Assembly (NCBI GenBank): GCA_028284235.1
Contig: JANQSC010000081.1
Span: 1-64,000 of the forward strand
Direction: 5' to 3'
Length of the DNA: 64,000 nt
From: Opitutaceae bacterium
GTDB lineage: Bacteria; Verrucomicrobiota; Verrucomicrobiia; Opitutales; Opitutaceae
Shown: piece after piece, positions 34,555-43,200 of the stretch
Numbering within the stretch: the stretch's first letter is position 1
How the letters are laid out: every line of letters begins with the position of its first letter
Translations under genes and position numbers: made by a program
Notes under the pieces: generated by a model
Databases searched by the model: none
The model's input: the letters and a program-made list of their open reading frames with translations, nothing else
Told to the model about the DNA's origin: nothing

Positions 34555-36048
34555 CTAGTGCTTGGCGTATTCAAGCTGCTCGATCGGCTCGGCCGTGTCG
34601 TAGAGCAAGGTATGCGGATTCACCCCGTCGCCGGGTCGCGGGCGCGTCGGGCCTCCCCAGCTTTTCGCAACCGAGGACGACCATGGCCGGTTGACCCACT
34701 GGGGGCCGCGAAAGGGGTCGCGCGTTCGGTTCATCCAATCGATAATCTCGCCGTGCAATTCGTCACGAATCGATGAATACGATTCGTCGTCGATGCAATT
34801 GCACAGCTCGTGCGGGTCCGCCTCCAAGTCGTACAACTCGTCCTTGTCCGTCAAATTGATGGCGAGCTTGTAGCGGCGATCCGTCACGCAGCGAGTCGGC
34901 GAAAAGGCTCCGAACCCGTCATGGTCCAATTCGAAGCGATTGAATTCCAGAAACGCCTTTTCGCGATTGCATCCACTAGGATTCTTAAATGTATCCAAAA
35001 GGCTCTCGCCGTGCAGAATTTCCGGTATCTCCTTCCCAAAAAAATCAATAAAAGTTGGATACAAATCGATGTGCGAAATGGGTCGATCGACAACCGCTCC
35101 CTCCGGAGCGCTCCCCTTCCAGCGAACCACAAATGGAATATTGGCAATCTCCTCGTACATGTTCGGCCCTTTCCCAAGCAATCCATGGGCCCCGAGCATG
35201 TCGCCGTGGTCGGACGTGTAGACCGTGAGCGCATTTGGTATCCATTTTTCAACGCCATCCAAAACGCGCCCAATCTCGTAGTCGCAATAGCTGTTGCACG
35301 CGAAGAACGGATCCAGGCGAAACACGTCCCCGTCGCCCATATGGCCGGCCACATGCTCTGACCAGTCGCGCTGCGACTGAGGCTTCCCCTTGAGGTCGTC
35401 CTTCCCGTTCGGACCGATCTTGAACTCGAAGCCCTCGAACGCTTCCAAGTACTCCGCAGGGCAGATAAACGGATGGTGCGGCTCGTCAATGGAAACGACC
35501 AAAAAGAAATCCTCGTCTTTGTAACGCTCGATAAATTCGAGGGCCTTGTCCACGCTCCGATGCGCCATCGTGAACGTCTCGTCCAGTCCGGCGCTACGCA
35601 TATCCTGGGCAGTCGGCACGCGACGGGAGAAATCGCGCTCCTCCTTGCTGGCAAGACTCTCGAGATAGCAGCGGCCGTCGAACCAGTATTCCGGATCCCA
35701 GCCATCGGGGCAAATGCCGTTGCCGAAGTAGTCCGTCCCATCCAGATGCCACTTCCCGACGTAGCCTGTTCTCAGGCCGGCGGCGGACAAGCGCTGGCCC
35801 AGAGTGAGGGCGTCTATGGCCGGCGCCATGTCGTTTCCCAGCACGCCATTGGAATGCGGATACAGGCCGGTAAATAAAGCCGATCGAGCGGGACCGCAAA
35901 CGGGCTGCGTGGAGTAGGCGCGATCAAACCGGATCCCCTCCGCTGCCATCCGGTCGATCCGTGGCGTTTTCATTTCGGGGCGACCGTAGCAACCCACTAC
36001 ACCGGCGCCTTGGGTATCCGTAAGAATGAATATCGCTTGTCTGGGCAT
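34555..36048 (-). CDS. Type I sulfatase (formylglycine-dependent)
   Basis: 497 residues from the ATG at 36048. The modification motif is Cys51-Gly-Pro-Ala-Arg55 in 'QPVCGPARSALFTG', which is converted to formylglycine by a maturase. Metal ligands are expected in 'ILTDTQ' (Asp11) and 'YTSDHGDMLGAHGLLGK' (Asp-His pair). There is no obvious signal peptide from this start, so it may be cytoplasmic or exported by other means. It removes sulfate from a carbohydrate; the specificity is not readable. It is divergent from the amidohydrolase gene, with a 161-base gap. Confidence 0.92.
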   Translation of the reverse strand: MPRQAIFILTDTQGAGVVGCYGRPEMKTPRIDRMAAEGIRFDRAYSTQPVCGPARSALFTGLYPHSNGVLGNDMAPAIDALTLGQRLSAAGLRTGYVGKWHLDGTDYFGNGICPDGWDPEYWFDGRCYLESLASKEERDFSRRVPTAQDMRSAGLDETFTMAHRSVDKALEFIERYKDEDFFLVVSIDEPHHPFICPAEYLEAFEGFEFKIGPNGKDDLKGKPQSQRDWSEHVAGHMGDGDVFRLDPFFACNSYCDYEIGRVLDGVEKWIPNALTVYTSDHGDMLGAHGLLGKGPNMYEEIANIPFVVRWKGSAPEGAVVDRPISHIDLYPTFIDFFGKEIPEILHGESLLDTFKNPSGCNREKAFLEFNRFELDHDGFGAFSPTRCVTDRRYKLAINLTDKDELYDLEADPHELCNCIDDESYSSIRDELHGEIIDWMNRTRDPFRGPQWVNRPWSSSVAKSWGGPTRPRPGDGVNPHTLLYDTAEPIEQLEYAKH

Positions 36049-36209
36049 CGCAACAAAAGTGAATGCCTGAATTGCAGAACTCAACCTGCAAATTCGTCCA
36101 TTCGACCGGACCCCAATCCCGTACCCGCCAATCCAATCGGGAGCGCCATCTCCAGTGAATACCGCTTGCCACCCGCGAATCGGCGTCGAGAATCCACGCC
36201 AGCCCGCAA

Positions 36210-37043
36210 ATGAAGATAGACTCCCACCAGCATTTCTGGAACTACCGCCCCGAAGAGTACCCGTGGATCACGGACGAGCTCTCCCCAATCCGACGCTCCT
36301 TCTTTCCCGACGACCTGGAGCCCTTGCTCGACGAAAACGGCCTATTCGGAAGCGTCGCCGTGCAAGCACGGCAGTCGATCGAGGAAACCCGCTGGCTGCT
36401 GGAACTCGCTAGCGAGCGCGACTCCATCAAAGGCGTCGTCGGCTGGCTTCCCCTCGAGTCGGACGATTTGAGCGACTCCCTAGACCGGTTTTGCGGCGAC
36501 CCCAAGTTCGTCGGCGCTCGGCATGTCATTCAGGACGAAACCGACGACCAGTTCATACTCCGGCCTGACTTCAACCGCGGCGTCCGGGCTCTCGCCGCCC
36601 GAAACTTAGTCTACGACATTCTCATTTTCGAAAAGCACCTGCCGCAGACGATCGCCTTCGTCGACGCCCATCCCGAAACACCCTTCGTTCTCGACCACAT
36701 CGCCAAACCAGTCATTCGCGCTGACGCCTTCGACGCCAACTGGGAGCGAAACATCCGGCTTTTGGCCCAACGGGAGAACGTCGCCTGCAAACTCTCCGGC
36801 ATGGTCACCGAAGTGCGCGACGACAACTGGGACGCCGCGCTCCTACAACCCTACTTCGATACCGTCCTTGAAGCCTTCGGCCCGGACCGCCTTTTAGCCG
36901 GTTCCGACTGGCCCGTCTGTTTGCTCCGAGCCAGTTACAACCAGTGGCAAAAAACGCTTCAGGAGATGCTGGCAACGCTCAGCTACAGCGAGCAAGCGGC
37001 GATCTTCGGCGACAACGCCCGACGAATCTACAAATTGAGTTAG
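36210..37043 (+). CDS. Amidohydrolase-2 family lactonase-like enzyme (fuconolactonase type)
   Basis: 277 residues, full length for the family. The TIM-barrel metal motif is His6-x-His8 in 'DSHQHFWNY'. It is followed by 'GWLPLES', 'GARHVIQDE', 'FVLDHIAKP' and the C-terminal 'RLLAGSDWPVCLLRASY' with the catalytic Asp. These match COG3618 enzymes such as L-fuconolactonase and L-rhamnono-1,4-lactonase. In a locus with sulfatases and a sugar transporter, opening of L-fucono-1,5-lactone in fucose breakdown is the favoured role, but rhamnose or other sugars are possible. Cytoplasmic. Confidence 0.88.
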   Translation: MKIDSHQHFWNYRPEEYPWITDELSPIRRSFFPDDLEPLLDENGLFGSVAVQARQSIEETRWLLELASERDSIKGVVGWLPLESDDLSDSLDRFCGDPKFVGARHVIQDETDDQFILRPDFNRGVRALAARNLVYDILIFEKHLPQTIAFVDAHPETPFVLDHIAKPVIRADAFDANWERNIRLLAQRENVACKLSGMVTEVRDDNWDAALLQPYFDTVLEAFGPDRLLAGSDWPVCLLRASYNQWQKTLQEMLATLSYSEQAAIFGDNARRIYKLS

Positions 37044-37107
37044 CCGATTAAATTTGCCGACCTGATTTCTCGGTAATTCTGTAGACTGAACAATGCCAGA
37101 AAAGTGT

Positions 37108-37172
37108 CCGCTCGGAGATCGGACGCTACCCAAAAGCGCTCGACCAGATGGTAGCGGCCGATCTCCGAGCGG
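37108..37172. repeat. Long-stem palindrome between convergent genes
   Basis: Arms of 23 bases (37108-37130 and 37150-37172) pair with one mismatch around a 19-base loop. The outer flanks (CAATG/CATTG) extend the symmetry. It lies between the ends of the amidohydrolase and the second sulfatase, so it may terminate both transcripts. Confidence 0.7.
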
Positions 37173-37217
37173 CCATTGTCTCGCTATTTGCAAATCTCCG
37201 CATCGCGGGGTCGGCGT

Positions 37218-38705
37218 CTAAGGAAGTCGCGGCAAGTAGCCCCGATTGAGCCGACGCATCGTCGGCATCAGCGTTTCAACGACTTCCGGCTTGCTCCGAG
37301 CCAGATTAACGGTCTCGTCAGGATCCCGGTCGTGGTCGAAGAGCATGGCTTCCTTTCGCTCGCCATCGTCGAACAAAGCGAATCGATAGCGATCGGTCCG
37401 AACGCTCAAAGTGTGCTTCCAAAAACTGGCAACCGCTTCGTTGACCTTGGCTGAAGGATCATTCAAGACCGGCATAAAGCTTTTCCCTTCGAGCCCGTTC
37501 GGAGGCGACACTCCCGCGATGTCGCATAATGTCGGATACAAGTCAATCGAAGCCACCAACGCGTCGGTCTCCTTCCCCGAACCGCTCATGCCCGGCAGCT
37601 TCACGATCAAAGCGCTGTTGAGCGCTCGCTCGAAGGCAGTGTGTTTTCCCCAAACAGTGTGATCCCCCAAATGCCAGCCATGATCGCCCCAAACCACGAC
37701 CGCAGTCGTTCCCGCCAAGCCCAGCGTCTCCAACTTCGAAATCACCTTTCCAATCTGAGCATCCACATAGCTGACCGCCGCGAAATAGCCGTGAATCACC
37801 TCGCGCGCGTACGCGTCGGAAACCCGTTTCCCCTTCCCTCCCGTCTCCCGTTGAATATACTGAGTAAAGAACTCGACGCTGCTGGAAAGAAACGTCTCGC
37901 TCACCCCCTCCGGCGGATTCGGATCGGGCGACAAGGGAATCTCGGAACGCTCATATAAATCCCAGTACTTCTTGGGGGCTCCGAACGGCAGATGCGGCTT
38001 GTAGAAGCCGACCGCGAGAAAGAAGGGCTCTTTCTTTACCGCCAGTTTCTCCAACTCAGCCACTGCCAGTCGACTCAATCTCCCGTCCGGATACGCCTCG
38101 TCCTCGAGAGCGTGCGACTCAAACGGCAGCCCTTTCTCTTCAAACTTGCTCTTCCCATGCGCATAGGCCGCGACCAAGCGGCTTCCTCCCTCCCACGGAC
38201 TGTCCGGGTCGTTGACGAAGCGATTCCAACTATGCGGCAACTCGTGATCCAACGGGCCATCCTTCGCCTTGAAGAGGCCGTCGCCGGTATGGCTGATTTT
38301 CCCCATGCCGACCGTGAAATAGCCATTTCGTTTCAGATGGTGAATAAAGGTCTCCGGCTCCTCGGTTTCCGGCTGGCCCGCCAAACGATTGGCCAGCTTG
38401 TAGTGCCCGATATCGCTGGTGGAACGGAGATTCCTTCCCGTCAGCAAGCACAAGCGAGACGTGCCGCACGTCGGGGCCTGAACATAATGTCTTTTGAAGA
38501 GCCTACCCTCCGAGGCCAACTTGTCCAAATGCGGCGTATTCATATATTGATGACCATACGCTCCCAATTGAGGCCGCAGATCATCGATTGATATGAAAAG
38601 AATATTCGGCCGATCCGCTCCCCGCGACAAACTCGACATCAAAAGACTAAGCCCAACAAGTAACGCGATTCTAGGAAAACTCACCCAAACAAACACACCC
38701 AACAT
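37218..38705 (-). CDS. Exported sulfatase, iduronate-2-sulfatase-like
   Basis: 495 residues from the ATG at 38705, chosen because it begins a signal peptide ('FPRIALLVGLSLLMSSLSRG', about 10-29). 'RPNILFISIDDLRPQLGAYG' supplies the metal-binding Asp pair. The modification motif is Cys80-Gly-Thr-Ser-Arg84 in 'PTCGTSRLCLLTGR'; the third position is Thr instead of the usual Pro or Ala. 'WGDHGWHLGDHTVWGKHT' is the second metal site. The order and spacing are typical of iduronate-2-sulfatase-type enzymes that act on sulfated glycans. Periplasmic. Whether the variant motif is modified is uncertain. Confidence 0.88.
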   Translation of the reverse strand: MLGVFVWVSFPRIALLVGLSLLMSSLSRGADRPNILFISIDDLRPQLGAYGHQYMNTPHLDKLASEGRLFKRHYVQAPTCGTSRLCLLTGRNLRSTSDIGHYKLANRLAGQPETEEPETFIHHLKRNGYFTVGMGKISHTGDGLFKAKDGPLDHELPHSWNRFVNDPDSPWEGGSRLVAAYAHGKSKFEEKGLPFESHALEDEAYPDGRLSRLAVAELEKLAVKKEPFFLAVGFYKPHLPFGAPKKYWDLYERSEIPLSPDPNPPEGVSETFLSSSVEFFTQYIQRETGGKGKRVSDAYAREVIHGYFAAVSYVDAQIGKVISKLETLGLAGTTAVVVWGDHGWHLGDHTVWGKHTAFERALNSALIVKLPGMSGSGKETDALVASIDLYPTLCDIAGVSPPNGLEGKSFMPVLNDPSAKVNEAVASFWKHTLSVRTDRYRFALFDDGERKEAMLFDHDRDPDETVNLARSKPEVVETLMPTMRRLNRGYLPRLP

Positions 38706-38925
38706 TCCCGCGCGCGCAAGAGCGATCAAAGAGCGCGCATAGATATGAGACAGAGTCGCCAATAATTGAGAATGAGAGACCGATTGCGGTCTGCGGCGTG
38801 ACAGTCCCGCCTTGCCGGATACGGGGAACGGCATGCCGGGGCGTAGCCTCCAAGATGAGGTTACAGCTCGGCTTCACGCTGTTTCGCCGTGGCAGCCTCC
38901 GCCTAAACCAATGCCTCGCGAAGCC

Positions 38926-39012
38926 TGGTGCCCAGGGCGGGACTTGAACCCGCACGTCCATACGGACAACGGATTTTAAGTCCGCTGCGTCTACCGATTC
39001 CGCCACCTGGGC
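38926..39012 (-). tRNA. tRNA-Leu (UAA)
   Basis: The minus-strand sequence begins GCCCAGGTGGCGGAATCGGT and ends with the T-arm GGTTCAAGTCCC and acceptor CCTGGGC, discriminator A and encoded CCA. The acceptor stem is a perfect 7 bp. The anticodon loop CTTAAAA gives UAA, and the long variable arm (about 13 bases) is class II, as for leucine. It is intact and marks the left border of the island; from its anticodon loop to 39051 the sequence recurs at 50819-50896. Confidence 0.95.
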
Positions 39013-39051
39013 AGGTGTTGAAAAACAGAGGCGGAAGCAAACAAGCCGCTC
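38974..39051. other. Left attachment site (att) of the tRNA-Leu island
   Basis: Starts in the anticodon loop (TTTTAAG) and runs through the 5' half of the tRNA into its promoter region. The first 57 bases are identical to 50819-50875, and 76 of 78 bases match overall. The size and position fit the direct repeat left by site-specific integration. The crossover point is probably in the anticodon loop or stem. Confidence 0.8.
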
Positions 39052-39114
39052 CCTCAAACTTCAAGTTCGAAAACGTACGGAAATCGATTCAAGTCAATAG
39101 CGCGAAATCTCTCG

Positions 39115-39341
39115 TTCCGGTTAGATCCGCTCGAACCGCAATCGAGTCCGCTTGCAAACAAGCAGGCCTACTAAAATCTAACCATCACTGCATGCATCAT
39201 TTTTTCGCCAGTAACGCCATTGAGAACGGCATAGACTTCAAAACCATCGCTGCCTGACTCGGCCACAAAGATGGAGGTCTACTCGTGTCCAAAAGTATGG
39301 GCATCTTAGAGACACGCATTCACACGAAATGGCAAAGCTAA
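39115..39341 (+). pseudogene. Tyrosine recombinase (phage integrase) C-terminal remnant
   Basis: Reads 'ARTAIESACKQAGLL' then 'HHCMHHFFASNAIENGID' and 'FKTIAA-stop-LGHKDGGLLVSK', ending 'THTKWQS'-like before a TAA at 39339-39341. This matches the catalytic end of tyrosine recombinases: the H-x-x-R motif region (here 'HCMHH', with Arg replaced by His), 'ASNAIEAGIDFKTIA.WLGHKDGG' and a final Tyr region (lost here). A TGA at 39255-39257 replaces the Trp codon expected before LGHKD. The N-terminal two thirds are missing. It lies directly beside the left att site, where integrases usually sit. Confidence 0.75.
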
Positions 39342-39375
39342 TGGTGTGAGTATGTACCATCGATCTCGAGTCTCA

Positions 39376-39708
39376 CTAGGTTCCTTCGTCGTCCATCAAG
39401 AACCCTTTTGATCGGTTCTGCAAAAAGGAATCTGACGGAACCACGAGCAGTAGCAATATAGCCAGGAAGCCCAATCCCGGCACCAGCAGCGTCACGAAAA
39501 CCCACGGTTTCCAGCCAATGTCCTTGGCTCTGGGAATGTCTGTCGCCACCAGCTTCAAAGCGATCATCAGCATAACCCAGGCGTTGAGAGTCCAAGATTT
39601 ACCTGCTGCACCTTCGCCAACTGAAACAATGCCAAAATACATAGAACGAACCAAGTACTGGAGTCGCTTCAATTTCATCGGGAATACCACTGACATATTA
39701 TTGCTCAT
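39376..39708 (-). CDS. DUF805-like small membrane protein
   Basis: 110 residues with two to three membrane segments. The block 'ATDIPRAKDIGWKPWVFVTLLVPGLGFLAILLLLVVPSD' is clearly related to 'ALDIPRARDMGWNPWILLLQLVPGLGLLVVVLLLAVPSN' in the protein encoded at 53845-54303, but the N-terminal about 45 residues of that protein are absent here. The pattern 'R..D.g..pw' followed by 'vP.....l...l...pg/s' is that of DUF805. The function is unknown. It is downstream of the Rhs and lipoprotein genes in the island. Confidence 0.65.
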   Translation of the reverse strand: MSNNMSVVFPMKLKRLQYLVRSMYFGIVSVGEGAAGKSWTLNAWVMLMIALKLVATDIPRAKDIGWKPWVFVTLLVPGLGFLAILLLLVVPSDSFLQNRSKGFLMDDEGT

Positions 39709-39728
39709 ATCGCCAATAACACGTACCT

Positions 39729-40190
39729 CTAGTTGTGCTCGTATAGAGGTGTTAGAAGCATCGTCTCAGGAATACCTGTACGAGCAAATGGAAAGTGCAG
39801 AAAGCGAGGTCTTCCATCCTCTATTTTCCAAAATTGAGCAGTGTAGTTTCGATTATGAGTACTCTTTCCATAGCTCAAAACCAAATAAAATCCGGAATCG
39901 TCAGTTTGACTAAGAAACAGCAGGTCCATAGCTCCAGGTTCCCAATCACTCAATCGCTGAGTAAACCAATCCTTGGGAATTTTCTTCTTAAATTTCTCAC
40001 TGCCAAATTCGTAAGCTAAACCAAATTTTGCTTCAACAATAGCGGAGAAAAATAGTTGCATCTCGCTAGCAACTTCCTCCTCCAAGAAGTCTAAGCGATC
40101 GAGGTTAAAATGCGGGCTATTCTCCGATTGAGCACAAGAAACTGAGCATAGAGTCACAATGAATACGAAATAGATAATTTGTATTTTCAT
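39729..40190 (-). CDS. Small lipoprotein, candidate immunity partner of the Rhs protein
   Basis: 153 residues. The N-terminus 'MKIQIIYFVFIVTLCSVSCAQ' has a lipobox-like 'SVSC', so it is probably lipidated. The rest ('LDFLEEEVASEMQLFFSAIVEAKFGLAYEFGSEKFKKKIPKDWFTQRL') is helical and then beta-rich, like DUF4019/NTF2-type small domains, but I do not recognise a family. It starts 28 bases after the end of the Rhs gene, the usual place for an immunity gene. That role is inference from position only. AT-rich compared with the chromosome. Confidence 0.6.
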   Translation of the reverse strand: MKIQIIYFVFIVTLCSVSCAQSENSPHFNLDRLDFLEEEVASEMQLFFSAIVEAKFGLAYEFGSEKFKKKIPKDWFTQRLSDWEPGAMDLLFLSQTDDSGFYLVLSYGKSTHNRNYTAQFWKIEDGRPRFLHFPFARTGIPETMLLTPLYEHN

Positions 40191-40218
40191 AGCACCAATA
40201 ATTTAAGTGTGTTGTAAA

Positions 40219-43200
40219 CTATGGGTTATACTCCCATCTGGTGGTTTGGACATCAAACCTCTTCTGTATTATTTTAACCCCGAGACCCAACGGGAGCAAT
40301 TCTAACGATATACCTCCGTTCACGTCGAACTGATTTGATCTATTCATATCAACAGAAGAACCATTTCGAATAATTGTACTGTAAATATTTTCATCATACG
40401 TCACCCAGTCACTATCATCTGCCAGTTTAACAGCGTCGTCTATCAAGTCCTTCCTACTCTTTATATCATCAACGGTGTCGTAGATCTTGAAGCCAGTACC
40501 ACTTTTTGTGCCTACGCCTATCGTAAACGAACGCTCTTGGTATCTTACCCTGACATTGGGAGCTAAATGAGTGTCATTGGTGGCAGTGAGAGCAGCGTCT
40601 AAGTGCCGCTCAGCTATTTTGTCCATACGATTCTCAGCATTTTTTATTCGCTGCTCTCTATTGTATTCAGGCGAGCCGAACGGGTGTTCACTTCCTGTCT
40701 GATTGCGATTAACCTCACCCCACCAAGGGGTGTCCGAGTCAACAGGACCGAGTGGCTTCGGTGGGCGAGTGCCTGATCCGAAATCATCGTCGCCACCGTC
40801 CCTCGGGAGGTTCGGCACGTTAGGATTTTTCTCCTGTTCTTCAAGGCATCGGAGGTAGTCTACCATCGCCTGGTCGTACTCCGCCCACTCCCATGGTTTG
40901 ACGTAGTCGTCGTCATCGTCAGGGTCCGGTATTGGCAACAAGGGCTCTATGCACAACCCCCAAATATCGATGTTCGAGACCGGGTTGTTGTTCACAAACC
41001 GGTAAAGGTTAGCTCCGCCAACTTCAGCGACCGGGTCACGATTAACGAAACGTCCCAACTCGGGGTGGTAGAACCTGAAACCGAAATAGACCAGGTTTGT
41101 CTCACGGTCGGTATATTGGGTCGAGAAACCGATAGGGTTCTCGGTAGCGTATGGACCGTTTTGTTTCATCACGTTACCGAAGGAATCGTATGCGTACCAC
41201 GCCTCCCAACCTCCGGTTGCGTTGAGCAGGCCGACCATATTGCCGTTGAGGTCATAGCTGGGATAATAGGGCTTACTACTATTGCTCCAGTCAACGAACA
41301 TCAGCAAACCTTCTGCGCCTCCTGCTCCGCCACGGGAATCAGACTTATCTAAGCCCCAGTAGTAGGTTCGTAGAAATTTGTCACTGTCATTAGCGTCCAG
41401 CTCCGCAATCAGCTCCATTCCCTGATAGAGGAACTTCAGGTGGTCCGCCGGGTTACCCGTACCTGACGAGTTGTTCCAGACCTTCTTTTCAACACGGCGA
41501 CCCATATAGTCGTACTGGAACTCCAGACGCTTGCCAGTCTTGTACATAGCCTTGACCCGGTTGTTAGCATCGTACTGGTAGGTCCATCCGTAGTAGTAGC
41601 TCAAATTCCCGTCCGCGTCGTAGTTGATATTGCTCCCCTGGTCGATCTGGTTGAGGGAGTTGACCGTGAAGGTGTCTGTACCGTTGGTATCGGTGGACGC
41701 CGTGCGGTTGCCAGCCGAGTCGTAGCTATAAGTGGTAAAACTGGGCTGGGACGGGAAGTTGTATCCAACCGTGTCCCACCACGTAAGTTGTCCGCGCTTG
41801 TCATAGTCGAAATCGTACTTGATGTTCGTTGAGGAGGCGGCCCCGTACTGCTTAGCGAGTGACTGATCGTCGTCGTTGACCAGTGTATAGTCCTCGAAGT
41901 TGTACTGAAATTCGTAGTTGGGTATATTGAAATTCACCCGTTTCTTATCACCGTAATGTGCTACCGAGGTAGCTCGATTTTCGCGCCACGATTCCCAAGT
42001 CCGCTCCAGCTTGTAGTTCTCGGTGTCCAGTGCGGTGGTAATCGTGTGGACATGGTTGCTGTCGGAGTCGTAGGCTACGTCGAACTGCTTGGCGCTTGAG
42101 CCGTAACCTGCCACGAACTTGTTGAGGCGGCCCGTGACAGCGTTGACACTCTCCTCCCAGTCCGCGTTGCGGAAGTCGCTGTATTCTAGGCTGCCTCGTA
42201 TAGCGGTAGTGGTCGAAGTGTTGTGGTAGTGGTACTGGAGGTCGTCGACGGTTAGCGAGTCGGTATCTGCGTAAAAGCCGGGCAGGTCCTCCTTCCCTAG
42301 GGACAGTCCGCTGTTCTTGTCGTAGATGAAGGTCCGTGTTCCCGTGTAGTCGGTTACAGTCTTTAGGCGGCCCATCTTGTCGCGCGTGTAGCTGACATTT
42401 GGGGTTGTGGTGTCACTGTGGGTCTCCGTTAGGAGATCGCCCGTCACGTTGGAATAGCCGTAGGTCGTGTACACGCCTCGGTCCCAAGTGCGCCGGCTTA
42501 TCTGTCCGAGGTCGGAGTACTGGAAGTCGGTGTCGTCGTAGGTCGACGCTGTCTTGTAGTGGCGCTTCTGGATCACGAGTCCCGTATTCTCGACGTCGTC
42601 GTAGACCCACTTGACCTTTGACTCCAAAGTCTCGCTGTCAGTGCGGTACTGAATCTGGTCAGTGCGGCGACCGTACCCGTCATACAGATAATCGATAGGA
42701 TAAGTCCCGTTTCCATATACCTTAGTAATCTGACCGCGCGTGTTATAGCTGTAGTAGGTATTTTCGTCGCCCCCGGTATTTTTGCGAGTAACCCTCGAGA
42801 CGCGGCCCGAGTCTCCGTATGCGTAGGTCTTGTAGATATGCTCCAAGGAGGTACCCACGATGATCTGCCGCTCGTCCTTGATACGGCGAGTGCCCGTATA
42901 GTAACTGACCTTGTTCTTGATCGCGTCGCGGCCGTCAACCTGCTCCTGCCTTCTGAGGTCGTCGTAGGCTACGATAGTGTCGACTCCGGCGGTATCGATA
43001 GACTTTACCAGCAGCCCGGTCTTGTAGACTACGGTGGAGTCGTTGTCGGGCACAGGGTCGAACTCGCTTGTAACGGTCACGCGGGCATCGTCGCGGACCA
43101 CCTTGGCGTACGTGGTTTCCTTGTTGCCGCTTAGGTCGACGGTTTCGGTCCGGCTGAGCTCGCCCGCGCTCGGGGCGATTCGGGACCGCCTCGTAAGCGC

